Shown: one piece after another, positions 1-10,680 of the stretch | Numbering within the stretch: the stretch's first letter is position 1 | Layout: each line of letters opens with the position of its first letter | Assembly (NCBI GenBank): GCA_013398955.1 | Contig: VWPU01017436.1 | Span: 19,361-83,360, forward strand | Source: Callaeas wilsoni | Lineage: Eukaryota > Chordata > Aves > Passeriformes > Callaeidae | Length of the DNA stretch: 64,000 nucleotides | Direction of reading: 5' to 3' | Program-made: the position numbers and the translations under genes | Notes under the pieces: model-generated | Databases searched by the model: none | The model's input: only the letters and a program-made list of their open reading frames with translations | What the model was told of the DNA's origin: nothing

Positions 1-812
1 TGTTCCATAATTTGAGCTTTTGGAATATGTTAATGAATTACCTGAGGGCACACTCTTCCACATACCAGCATAGTATCCAATTCTGGTTTAAAGTTAGATC
101 ATTTAGACAAGTCTGTGCTGTTAACAAATATTAATATAAAATGACATGCTTTTCAAAATTGTCTAAATTTATAGTAAAATGCCTCATATTGAATAATTTT
201 GATACTCTGATCAGCCCTGTTTTTTGAGTTACAGTTGTGCTGTGAATCTGATTTTAAAAAAAGGAAGAGGGTTTTTTGTTTTTTTGGCACACATGTTGAG
301 ATACTTTGATGTACAAAGCTGTCCTGACTGGCCTGAGCAGGCGGCAGCCAGCAGATTCTCTGTTCCATTTCTGTACTTTTTGCACATCACAGGCATTTTC
401 GGGGTAGCATACCTGAGGAGGAAACAAGCTAGGATGTAACCAAAGCCATGCAGGGGAGGGTGGAGTTGATGTGGGGTGTAGTGGAGCTTTGGGAGTGTGT
501 AGTATTGTCACAGTGCTCAGAGGTAGACTGCTTCACAACACCCATTTTTGTTACAGAAACAGCTTTTAGGGTAGACATCCCAAACACTAACCCTAATGTG
601 CTTTGGCTTATTTAGTAGATGGGAGATTTGAGCTACGATGGACCTTGACTTTCCCAGGTTTTGTATCGTAAGTGTATCTTGTAAAATATAAATGTATTGT
701 AAGATGATTTTTGAATAAAAAAGAGTTTTGAGTTAGTGACTGGGAAAACACAAAGGGTTTTCTGTAAACTGTGTATTTTTTAGATTAATTATTCTTAATT
801 TATTTTTAAAAG
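1..812. other. presumed intron, no firm feature
   Basis: AT-rich sequence without a convincing gene. A short stretch at about 617-669 lies between a TAG acceptor-like site and a good GTAAGTG donor, but it is too short and its frame too uncertain to call. The segment ends in the T-rich tract that serves as acceptor for the next exon. Confidence 0.4.
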
Positions 813-980
813 GAAAAGATGCTAGCTTCTACCTCAGTGCCAGACACCACATTGGCACAAACAAGAACAGATCAGAAGCTGTCCAAAGAGAAACAAGTTC
901 TCAGAAGGGAGAGTGTAACTCTTTTGCAGAGGCAGAAGGAACTAGAACTGCAGGTTCAAGAGCTGAAATGTAAACTTGAG
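813..980 (+). CDS. internal exon encoding a coiled coil, gene unidentified
   Basis: The exon follows a T-rich tract ending in AAAAG and stops at a GAG|gtgtgt donor, so the acceptor is good and the donor mediocre. It is 168 bases, exactly 56 codons, entering and leaving in phase 0. The first half is Ser/Thr-rich. The second half is strongly heptad-patterned and charged, ending KELELQVQELKCKLE, which is what is expected of a dimerising coiled coil. The frame also has an internal ATG at 819, but codons before it are open and splice-flanked, so I read it as an internal exon and not a start. Earlier exons would lie left of the window. Function is unknown; scaffold or centrosomal-type coiled-coil proteins are a generic possibility only. 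Confidence 0.55.
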
Positions 981-1371
981 GTGTGTGGAAAGGCAAAGTG
1001 GACACTCCTCACTGCGAGCGTTTCTGACAATACTTCTATCTGATGGGCTCATCGTACCGCAGCTCAGCTATGGAGTGCTGTTTGGAATACAGAAGGATTA
1101 AGCTGGTTGAGTGAACACCTGCCTTGCCCTGGTTGAGGAGATGCTGTCGCTGTGCTAGCACGAGTTTTGCAGTCCAGGTTGAACCCCAGCTCCCCTTGGT
1201 GTATGTGCTGCCCTGCCACCACACTCGATGCAGCTTCTGGTTTGGGTCTAGGTGTTCAGTTTGACCATGGAATCACTTTGCGATTAAAAATGTGCTTTGT
1301 GTGTAAGGATGCAATCTTTGCCGGGTTTTATTTTTTTTTCCTCTACATAAAAGGAAAAACAGATTTCTGTG
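981..1371. other. presumed intron segment
   Basis: Somewhat less AT-rich than its surroundings. Frames are open in places, but there are no paired splice sites. I see no named element before the LTR target site. Confidence 0.4.
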
Positions 1372-1377
1372 TGTTTG
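1372..1377 (+). repeat. left target-site duplication of solo LTR
   Basis: The hexamer TGTTTG immediately precedes the LTR and is repeated exactly at 1848-1853 just after it. A 6-bp duplication is typical of alpha/beta-type (ERVK-like) integration. Confidence 0.7.
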
Positions 1378-1704
1378 TGTAGAAGAATGGCTCTCTGAGC
1401 AAGGAGATACAGAGCAAAGCTACGTGCACAACCCAGGTTTCAGTAATTGTTGAGCAGTTTCTCAGGGAAAATGGATACTGAAAGCAGTTTCTCACGGGAG
1501 CTGCTCATTGGAATGTGCACAACCTAGGCCTCAGCAACCTTGATTATCCTGAATAAGCAAGAAAGAAGAAACAAAGTCACTGGTAGGAAAGTAACAAGAC
1601 GGGAAGACAGGATGAGAAAACAGGAGCATGTAACCACCAGAAAAGACTAGAGAAAAAGCATGATTGTTTAGCTAGAGCCAATCCGCATTAATTATTATAC
1701 GCGT

Positions 1705-1720
1705 GATAATAGCTATTATC
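1705..1720. repeat. perfect 16-bp palindrome in LTR U3
   Basis: GATAATAGCTATTATC reads the same on both strands. It lies about 45 bases upstream of the TATA box, next to a second near-palindrome around ACGCGT (1691-1710). It may be a protein-binding site of the LTR promoter; that role is inferred. Confidence 0.5.
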
Positions 1721-1763
1721 CAATCATAAGTTGCTAAGTGGCTGGTGAACAAGCTAACTAATG

Positions 1764-1770
1764 TATATAA
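1764..1770 (+). promoter_or_regulatory. LTR TATA box
   Basis: TATATAA is correctly placed between the CCAAT motifs and the polyadenylation signal of the solo LTR. Confidence 0.5.
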
Positions 1771-1787
1771 CCAGGCCTATAATAATC

Positions 1788-1793
1788 AATAAA
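1788..1793 (+). terminator. LTR polyadenylation signal
   Basis: AATAAA lies 18 bases after the TATA box inside the LTR. This compact arrangement is normal for a retroviral R region. It could cause premature polyadenylation of the host transcript because it is in sense orientation. Confidence 0.5.
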
Positions 1794-1847
1794 GAGAGTT
1801 CCACCAATAACTCTATGAGTACGTGTTCATCCCGGCAACTCTCCACA

Positions 1848-1853
1848 TGTTTG
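1848..1853 (+). repeat. right target-site duplication of solo LTR
   Basis: Exact copy of the TGTTTG found at 1372-1377. Confidence 0.7.
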
Positions 1854-4800
1854 GCTAAAAATTCCTAAGCATTACAGAATCATAGCAGCTGTGGAATTTT
1901 AGAGTATTTCCTTAACTGCTGCCTTATAAAAAGGATGCTTTTGTTTCTTCCTGGCATTATCTGAGAGGCACAGTACGTACTAATAGTTACTGATATGGTT
2001 ACAAAGGCCATGAATGGTTTTAAGTGTGATAAACAGCAGAGATATGAAGAGATTGTGTGAAAAGATGTTATGTTGCATGAATTCAGAAAAATGTACAAGC
2101 AACAGATATGAAAGGAAAATCTGCCATTGTGTAAATCCCTTTGACATCCCCCAAACCTGAACTTGCACACAGCTGTTTCTTTTTCTTGCAGACTAAAACT
2201 AGTCATAACCAGCTTTGTTACTTGCTTAGCTTTTCCTAGAGCATCTATGTTTCTAGATAAACCAGAGTGTCATTGCGTGGATCCTCCATCCACTGAAGAT
2301 GTGATGTTTGTGCACTTCTATGAAAACTAAATTTCCACAGAACACAGCTAAGAAAAAATATTTGAATGTAAGGAAATCTAATATGCAGTCTGATGATTTT
2401 TTTAAAAGACTGTTTTCTACAAATTTTAATTACTATTTTGTGTTGAATGCAAGTAAATTACTTTGAAAGAAAAGGTTGTGGATATTTTCTTAAGTGAGAA
2501 AATATTTGCTCACTGCTAAAACCACTTGGTAGGCAATGATTTATTTGAGAAGGGTGATTTGTGGTGATGGTGGCTTTGAGGGGTACTTAAAAAAAAGTGC
2601 CTTCATAAGATTTTGGATGCACATCTGAAGGTACAAAATTATTTAAATCCTCCTTTTTTTTTTTGTTTGTTTGTCTGTTGGTGTTCTTGGTTTTGTTTTT
2701 TGTTTTATTATCATATAAGTGAGTCTGAAAAGCTAACAACATTAAAAGACTCATTCAATACCTAAAGAGGACTTTATAAAAACATATCTGTGGATTAGGA
2801 GCAAAAGTTTTTAAATTTAGGTTGCCCCCTTAAGACATACAGCCCCACGTGGTGTTTGAGCTTTTTTTGAGGTCAAGAATATTTCTTATTTTGTCTCAAG
2901 AATATTCCTCATAGGAAAGTCAGGCTGGCTGTACATAGAGGGAGAGTTTTGCTGCACTGCTTTGAGGTCTGGCAATGATGGGAGTGAGGAGTTTAATGAG
3001 GCCCTGGACTTGATATGCCTGAACTAATGGGTAGGAATTTTCAGCTGCAGAAGAAAACATTACATGTTTTCTGGAGACTTGCTAGCAAATGGGGAGTAGT
3101 TGGAGAAAAGCAGTACCGAAACGAGAGGAAGGAAATTAACCGTTAAACTTTACAAAGCTATTAAAGAAAATAAAATTATTCCCATTGGTTTCTATGTCTT
3201 TCTAGGCATTTTGTTAGTGTTTTGAGGAGGGCCGGCTCTGTGTGTGTTTATCTCCAGTTTTCAAAAGTCTAAACTGTGGTCTGTGTGTTAGTAGTGCTGG
3301 CTGGCTGTTGTGACTCTTGATGGATCTTTCCCTGGCTTTGTTGAAACATTGCTCCAAAAATGATAAATAATTCATAGAGAATGAAGCATCTAAGAAAACT
3401 GCTGAAAGCTTTGAACGAACCCTACATACTTACATTAAAATAAAAATGAGAAGTTTGGCTCTTAGGGTGAAAGCATTGAAAAAAGCTAGGTATATTTTTT
3501 TCTAAAATAGAACTATTAATCATTGTCTTGCTTATCTCTTGAAGGCATACCTGCTTTATTTGTTTCCCAGAAGTTCCATTTTCTTAATTTTCTAAGAAAA
3601 ATGTAGTGTTTTATGTATGGAGAGGGGAGTATTTCCCAAAAGCATGTCTGAAACCTGATTATTTTGGCAGCTCATTTTGGAATTTGCATTATCTGCCTCT
3701 CAATGCTTATCAGATGACTTCGGTTCCCTTCTGCCCCTTTACTAGAAGAGCTTTCAATTCCATCTCCAAGGAAGATGCTAATTAGTAAATGCATCTAGTT
3801 GCTAGAAGTAACTGGGTAGTCAGAGTTCCTTGGGTGTTTGTATTGCTGTGAGAGGTGTATCTCTTTGGGTAGCCCAAATTACATCTCTAGCTTTAAAAGA
3901 ATAGGCAAAAGTGCAGTGGGAAGAGACTTGAAATAGAAGTGACCACCAGCTCCTTTAAGAGGGCAAGTGTATATTGGTATGTGTGTGTGTGAAAGATGAG
4001 TTAAAAAAATACCAACAGAGGAAATAAGACAAAAGGGAAATTAGGAGCAGGAGGGAATTGCCCAGTACAGCCTGGTCAATACTGAGATATAATGAATGTA
4101 TTTTTGGTCCTTCCACAGTCCTTAAAAAAAAAAAAAATTAACAGCTGAATGAGACATTGCTCCTCCTACCTTTCGAAAGAAACTAAATTATTAATGTGGC
4201 AGGTGTTATCTAAAAATCTGTATGTTCAAGGGGCCTGAATAGAGTTAATTTTTAAACTGCTTAGGTTGGGGGAAAAAAAATCCTGGTAAAATGTTGTTTC
4301 CTCTTTACAACTTAGGCCACAAATAAGAACAGTCATTTTGGGGAGCAGCTCTCACAAGCCACAAAAGTGGTTACAGAAGTTTGTCTCACTGTTCTGTGTT
4401 CTTTGGAATAATTGCGGAAAACTTGGACAGAGTATGACTTAACTCAAAAGAGGATTCAATTATGCAGAAATGTAGTATGTTGGAATTATTTTTGTCTTAG
4501 AAACCAGAATTTAACAGTTATTGACGCAGTATTTTAGTTTTCTAAGCATAGCCGGACAGAATCAGCACAGCATGAAAGCATCTGTCCTGTGCTAGATAAC
4601 ATGAAAGGCTCTGCTACCTTTGTCACATCCGATGTACTTGTGGAGTTTTACTTTTTGTGTGTGTTAAACCTAGACTTTTTGACACCCTCGCTTTTGTAAA
4701 GAAACACAAGGAAATCAGAACATGGTAACGAAAAGGTTTCTGTTCGGTAAGAGTTAAAAACCTCTTCAGCTGTGCAGCTTCAGTGCCTGTCTTCAAAGGC

Positions 4801-6071
4801 AGAATGTCGGCACTGAGCGTGTGCTCCCCTCCCGCGGGGGCGCGGGCCGGGGGAGCGGGCTGGGAATGCGGTGCTACGGGAAGATGGGTTTGGCCAGGGG
4901 GAAGCTGCCATCTAGTGCAGCTTCTCTGGAGCCACAGAGCTGAGGAAACCCGCCTGCATGTGCTGGCACAGCTGTGTGGTAAGGATGGGGATGTGCTGCT
5001 TTTGGGAGCCGGGTGGTTCCCTGGTCCGTGGCAGGCGACGTGGAAAGGCAGGGAAGGGATGGCAGCTGTGCATCTGGGACAGTGACAGCAAGTACCTTGT
5101 GGCTATTTTCAAGTATAACCTAAACCACTTTAAATGTGTTTGCTTAAGAAGCTTTGCTGTTTTATACTGAGTCAGATTAGAAAATAATGAGCTACAAGGA
5201 GAACCCAAGTTAAGTTCTGTTTTTGTTGCTTGAGAAGGGAAAACATCTAGAGCATGGCATGCATTTGATTGCTGTTGGAGAAAAGAAATAATTTTGTTTG
5301 CTAAGTCCCAATTTCAATGTTTAAACTTGATACGGTAAGTGTTAATAAGCAGGTGCATTTTTAGTGTTGCATCCTGTATGGGGGAGTAGTGTGTAGAAGA
5401 ATAGCTAGGTTGTGAGACAGGGCTATTTAGGGACTGACGTTCACAGACTTTACTGATCCCATGTGAAACAGCAGCAATTGCAGTTTTCTGGAGATCACAG
5501 GGCTGATTGAGCTCAGTGGGGTCCATAAGCCATGTTAAACAGCAGCCCAAAAGTAGAGCAAAGCTGTCTTGGAACTTGTTTTCACTCCATTGTCCAGTTT
5601 GGTTTTGACTCAGTTGGGTTGGAGATAAAGGGAAAGAAAACTATTAATGTGGACCTGATGCCTTAGGATTTTAGCTTTTATGTTTTCGTATATTTGTAAT
5701 CCTGCAATTTTTTAGTGCATAACTCTGAACTCCATATAGAGTGTTAGCAACTGCTTTTCCCATTTTTGTCAGACACAACAATTCCTCTCTAGGCCTGAGA
5801 ATCAAGGACACCTCACTGTCACAGGCCCTAAGAAAGGTAAACAAAAGTGGGTTGGGGGGGAGCAAACTAAGAGAATGGGACTGTACTGCCTGAAGCTGTA
5901 ACTGGACAATTAACCTCTGATGTGCAAATGGACAAATCTTATATCTGTCCAAAAAACGTGTGACTGTCATCCATCTCGGGTGTAGTCTCTGTGAGACTCC
6001 TGCACTGCCCAAGGTGTGCCCTGTGAAGGCCTTTAATAAATACCTACCCTTTATCCTTTCACTCTTTCCAG
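1854..6071. other. presumed large intron
   Basis: Mostly AT-rich sequence. It holds a T-rich simple region at about 2648-2705, a GTGTGTGTG tract near 3980, an A14 run at 4124-4137, and one GC- and CpG-rich island-like patch at 4805-4880 (listed separately). Exon-like openings after acceptors near 2190 and 4317 lack donors. Confidence 0.4.
4805..4880. promoter_or_regulatory. short CpG-rich patch
   Basis: About 75 bases around CCCGCGGGGGCGCGGGCCGG are far richer in G+C and CpG than anything within several kilobases, and include an Sp1-like GGGGGCG core. This might be a small intronic promoter or enhancer, or a GC-rich insertion. No reading frame or transcript evidence goes with it. Confidence 0.25.
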
Positions 6072-6133
6072 CCTGTTCCAGGTCAGTCTCTACAGGGCCT
6101 CAGACCAGAGCTGGAGCAGATGCAGATCCAGTG
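6072..6133 (+). CDS. candidate small exon, Gln/Glu-rich helix
   Basis: A pyrimidine-rich acceptor (ctctttccag) is followed by 62 open bases ending at a strong TG|gtgaga donor. The frame gives a Leu/Glu/Gln-rich piece ending PELEQMQIQ, which would suit a continuation of the coiled coil encoded at 813-980, and the entry phase (0) matches that exon's exit. Against it, the exit phase (2) joins to the next candidate at 7521 as a stop codon. So either this exon, the next one, or an intervening exon is misjudged. Confidence 0.25.
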
Positions 6134-7520
6134 GTGAGACTGGGGAGTCTCAAAGGCATTCATTTGATAGAGGAGAGAGTTTCTTTGGTGCTGTTCTGAT
6201 GACAGTGTGTCTGAGGTGTGGGTTTTTGTTTTTTTTTTTTTTTTTTTTTTTTTGTGTTCCCAACCCCAACAAGTAGCATTCTTCCACTATAAACATCATG
6301 AAAAGGGCTTCTGTTCTTGAAGACTACTTGAGTGATGTACTAAATCATTGAAATATTAGACAGCCTGGGCATTGTCACCTGTTTCAATTTTGAATAGCTA
6401 CCAATGAAGTTGTGTCTGCATGATGCGTTGTGTCTTACACTGCCAAAATATCTGAAATGCTGCTGAAATGAGCTTACAGCGCTTTGATGCTTCTGGTAGT
6501 TCCACACGTGTTTGTGTAGCCCTCTCTGTTGACAATGTGTGGCCTCCTGTGTGGCTTGAAAACTATTTTTATTCAGGAACACCACAGCTCCCACCCCATC
6601 TCCTCACCCATTCTGACATGATTCCTGGTTGCCTAAGCTAAGGTGCAAACGAATGGTGACATGAAATCTTCTGACTTTTCAAGAACATGCCATTGTGAAA
6701 AAAAAAAAATCCAGCTATCTGAAGTGGGGAAGTTATCATCGCAGTCTCATAAATATTCTAAATGGGGAACAATGAAGAAGAGAGGAGTTCTGCAGAATGT
6801 CAGGTATCCCCCAGAGTGCCTGAGTGCTGCCAAGGGTATGCAAGTGGTAATGAGTGTGGAAGTGTAGAGCTCCCTGCAGAATTAATGTAGTTTTCAAGAT
6901 GACTAAGTAGCAGCTGGAAGCAGCCCATCTTAAGACTCTCGTGGAATTTGTCCGAAGTATTTTGAAATCTTTGGTAGGTGAAGGATACAGAAGAGGAGTT
7001 TTGCTGGCATCATGCTAGAGCTGTGGAGGCACAAAAGTTGTCCCGTTTTAATGCACAGAGTAGTGACTTCACTTTTTATTTTGCAGAGAGTAATTTTTAA
7101 CTATCTATTTTCTGCGTTGTACCATTCCACCAAATCTTGGCTATGGTGTTTTCAAACAGAAGAAACGTCCAAGATGCACACAGCAAACGTACCATTTGCT
7201 GTACCAAACATAGTATTGGTATTCTGCCTGTCATACCCACTTAAATGACACTGACTGCAGGTAGGCAAGCAAATATTTTCGATAGCGCAACCAAGTGTGA
7301 TGATGTCACTGATTTTGTTTTCAGCTCAGTTAAAATGAAGTTCGAGCAAATCCATTGTACAGGAGGCCCAGTGAACCCAAACAGATGGATGAGATAGCTG
7401 GCTATTAAACTGAAGCAGACTGTTTAATTCTGCTTAATCTGTCAACCTAACTGTCAAAATAGGCTTTACTGAGTTAAGTCTTGCTGTTCAGTTGCCTAAG
7501 CAATGTGCTCTTCCTTCCAG
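6134..7520. other. presumed intron
   Basis: Holds a T25 run and AT-rich sequence. The frame at 7087-7246 after a TTTTGCAG acceptor is open but has no donor. Confidence 0.35.
6229..6253. repeat. T25 homopolymer
   Basis: 25 consecutive T. It could be a simple tract or the oligo(A) of a minus-strand retroposed fragment, but I recognise no element next to it. Confidence 0.8.
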
Positions 7521-7640
7521 ATCCCAGAAGTGCTGGTGCCCCGTCTCACTGTCACAAGCCTCACTTGTTTTGAAGCTCTTGGAACTGAACATCTTGTCTT
7601 GCCTTGGGGAAACCTGGTGCATGTCAAACAACCATCACAG
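7521..7640 (+). CDS. candidate exon, 40 codons
   Basis: The acceptor is good (tgctcttccttccag) and the segment ends CAG|gtgtga, with a second donor gtgagt two bases on. The 120 bases are open in phase 0 for 40 codons, beginning IPEVLVPRLTVTSL and ending VHVKQPSQ, with a mixed hydrophobic, non-coiled composition. Phase 0 on both sides fits the exons at 813-980 and 10558-10680. A second frame is also open, which lowers confidence. No domain recognised. Confidence 0.33.
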
Positions 7641-10557
7641 GTGTGAGTAAACCCAATAAAGTCTGAGTGCAGAGTAAATGGCATTATTTCAGTTGTCGTT
7701 GCCTGTGCTTTCTTAGTTAGTTTATGCTGGCTTAATTGTGTCTCTCCTGGATACTGTCCCAAAAATAAAGATGAGTGACTGGAACATTTGTTCTTAATGA
7801 AGTATTGATATAACGTATGTCTTGGAAACATAAGGAAGATAATCAGTGAACTGGGATATCACTGGGACATGATGTGTATGAAAATAGCAAAGACAGTTCT
7901 TCTGGAGTGGAAATGCTTAAAAATAATTTCAAAACTTACCGAACTCGATGTAAATTCTGCGTCCAAAGAGGAATGTAGTTGTGCTGACCACTTTACCAGC
8001 TCTCCTATGAAACGTTGCTGAGAGGATGACAGCTTTATGGATGGAAAACAGGTAATTAGAAGTTCCCTTGATTGGAGATCAAGTAGTTACTCATAGTAAT
8101 AGGGTGTAATATACATACTGACTTTTCAGACACTGTAGCTTGTTTTATGTGGAAGTATCTGCTAATTTGTGATTTCAATTTTGAAACTTATTGGAGACTG
8201 TAGTGTACATATTCATCTTTTTTTTTGGTGGGAAGAATTAAAAAAATATTTATGCTAATGTTCACAAAAAGGGGAACTATTCAGTTGCTCATTAAAATAA
8301 AAAAGTGGGGGAGGGTGGGGTAATTTGAACCATTTAAGGATGCAAGCTGATGCCAGAGCTAGCTTTAGCTATTCCATATACTGCAAAGTAGTAACTTGCA
8401 CTAAAGGGCGTCAAAGCCTGCTCTTGTAGACTCTCATGAGCATTGCTATAGTTATCAGAAACAAGATGGGAAGCTAGCTTGGAAAGTGGTATGACTGAGT
8501 CTGGTGGTTGGTTGTGTAGGGTGGTTTGTGTGGGTCTTTGCATGGTGGTTTTTGTTGTTGTTCTTGTGGGGTTTTTTTTAATAAACTAAATTTTGTAGTT
8601 TGAAAAGCCTTTAGCCTGTTTTAAAGGAATTTAATTCTACTGTTTGCTAGTGTGAAGAGCTTGCATCTTTGTAAAGCAGACTATTAAAATGTTGCTGTGT
8701 ACTTACTGTCTGTGAAGTTATTTAATGGGCATTATCTGAGCCATGAACTGTCTCATGTACACAGGCTGGAAGGAGATTTGTCCTGTCCAAGCCATCTGTT
8801 GAGCTCCTGGATTTTCATTTAGTCATGTGTAGACTGTTAAATTTTCTCTAGTGCTCGAACTGGTATTAACTGGAGTTTGGTTGCCTGGTCGAATCTTCTG
8901 CTATATTAAGTTTCTATTGCTTGAGTTTTTGAAGTGATATCCTGCAGAAATCTTGTATTGGAAAGTGTTCTTTGTGAGATGGCCTCCTTACAGTTTTTCA
9001 TGCAGTGTGCTACAGTATTATTTTACAAAGTAGCTCTTGTCTCATGCAGGAAAAACAGAAGGAAGTCTGTAACAAAAGTGTGTGCTTTTGGTCACCAGAG
9101 ATGCCCAAAAGTGCAGGAGTGCGTACTAAGTCTTTTCTGTTGTTGTTTCATATTTTTAAGTGTTGAAGTAATAAATTCTGTTCACCTTCTATAGAAGAAC
9201 TTAATCCACTGGCTTTTGTTATCCAGACCATTGTGTCTGAATTACAGCAACAGTCCAATTGCTAATCTAAGTTTTCAAAGCAGTGTGTGCTACAACTTGG
9301 GGATTTATTTGTAGTTGGAGTTTGTCCATCTTGCAATTTCCAACCACTGGATCTCATTTTGCCCTTGTTTGTTACAGGTAAAAGTTTTCTAGTCAATCTT
9401 CTGTGAATACTTAAAAATTCCTGATGAAGTCCATTTTTAAGATTTCACTAGATACACTAAATTTAGAAACACTACTGAACCTGTGTTTTTGTATACTTAT
9501 TTCAAATATATCTGCAGATACATTTATATTATATATTGCTTGTTAGTAGGAGATGTTAATTTGATTGCTCCTTGGCTCCATGTGAAACTGGCATTAGTGC
9601 CATGTTAACTCTTCTGTTGTGTCCTGTTTCCCCACTAATTGCCCTCCACACCACACTTTCCAAGATTTTGAGGTGAATATGTGTGTGTGTGTAGTAGGGG
9701 AGAGAACACGTCAGGACAGCGTGTTAGAGGTGCTTCAATAATTTTACTTACATTTTTAGTTTTGGAGATGAATGTAGAATGGAATAGCAAATCTTTACAG
9801 CAAATCTGTAGAGCTGTAGCTTGGTCTTCCATGTTCATATATATTTTCATATTTCTGTGAGTATGTTGGGTTAAGTCACAGTGAAAAGAACATTGCAGGC
9901 CTGCTTCTAGGTATGGATTTTTAACTTCCTTCATCCATTTCAAGTTTTGTTTTTGCTGAGTCTGAGTCTGATAGGTACCTTGTCTGATATGAATATGGGG
10001 TTCCTCTAACTAATCCAGCCAGTCATTCAAGGAAGCTTTTTGTTTTGTTTCTAGAAAATTATCTTTAGTTTAATGACCTTTCTGCAGATAATCAGTAGGC
10101 AGTTCACAGGTCACTTGCTTTTTCTGCTAGAAGGCAAGGATGTATTTTTATTCTAGAGAATTCTTTTCCAGCAAGAAATCTTTTGCAGTCTGACTTTGTG
10201 GATGTTATTTTGGCTGTATGGAAGTGTGGATAATCCAAATTCTAAATTTGGTAATAGAATCAAAAACTGGAGGACAGCTAGGACATTTTAAAATTTCAGT
10301 GGCAGTTGAGACTCACACTGTTATCAGCAGTCATGCAGAAACTCTTCCTTTAGTTGTCTGATTATGTAGACATGTTTTTACTCTGTGAAGCAAGGCAGTC
10401 ATGTCATAGGAGTAGAGGTTAAAAAATTTGCTTTTTCACTCATTTCTTGTCAGGCATGTATTATATTACGTGTATTTTACAAGGATTAATACTTTTTTGG
10501 TATCAAGTTTCTAGTTCTTTAGGTGAGACTTGCTGACTTGCTTTTCCTTCTGCATAG
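7641..10557. other. presumed intron with ambiguous exon-like stretches
   Basis: Contains the minus-strand exon-like segment at 7940-8017 (listed separately). Plus-strand openings after acceptors at 9049 (starting EKQKEVCNKSVCFW) and 9195 (ELNPLAFVIQTIVSELQ then a stop at 9263) lack good donors and are not called. Confidence 0.35.
7940..8017 (-). CDS. exon-like segment on the opposite strand
   Basis: Read on the minus strand, this 78-base segment follows a cctctcag acceptor and ends at a strong TCG|gtaagt donor. It is open for 26 codons, phase 0 to phase 0, and encodes QRFIGELVKWSAQLHSS followed by DAEFTSSS, an amphipathic, protein-like sequence. No partner exon on the minus strand was found nearby. 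The same bases are also open on the plus strand (KLTELDVNSASKEECSC) but lack plus-strand splice sites. It could be a stray exon of an antisense gene or a chance match. Confidence 0.3.
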
Positions 10558-10680
10558 GAAGAAACAGATGAATTGATTATCAAGTGAGATGGGGTGCAGC
10601 AGAACTTGTATTCAGCAGTGACAGAACTAATTTTGGAAGTGGATCAACCGCCCCTCTCTGAGCATTCAAGAGTGTTACAG
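10558..10680 (+). CDS. candidate exon interrupted by an in-frame TGA
   Basis: The acceptor (gacttgcttttccttctgcatag) and donor (TTACAG|gtgagg) are both strong. The segment is 123 bases, 41 codons, phase 0 at both ends, like 813-980, 7521-7640 and 16809-16883. The frame reads EETDELIIK, then TGA at 10585-10587, then DGVQQNLYSAV and on through TELILEVDQPPL to the donor. The part after the stop looks protein-like. A single CGA or TGG to TGA change would explain the stop. Alternatives are a weak internal acceptor (ggtgcag at 10599) that skips the TGA, or a decaying gene. Confidence 0.4.

Larger units (their letters stand above)
1378..1847 (+). mobile_element. solo endogenous retroviral LTR, ERVK-like, 470 bp
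   Basis: The element begins TGTAGAAG and ends CTCCACA, so it has the TG...CA ends of a retroviral LTR, and it is flanked by an exact 6-bp duplication (TGTTTG). Inside, in the expected order, are CCAAT motifs near 1675 and 1717, a TATATAA box at 1764-1770, and an AATAAA at 1788-1793, followed by about 50 bases of R/U5-like sequence. The U3 part holds imperfect direct repeats: GTGCACAACC at 1424 and 1515, and GCAGTTTCTCA at 1454 and 1484. No internal retroviral genes or second LTR are adjacent, so it is a recombination remnant. It sits in an intron of the presumed host gene in sense orientation and could supply a promoter or polyadenylation site. The family name is not determined. Confidence 0.75.
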
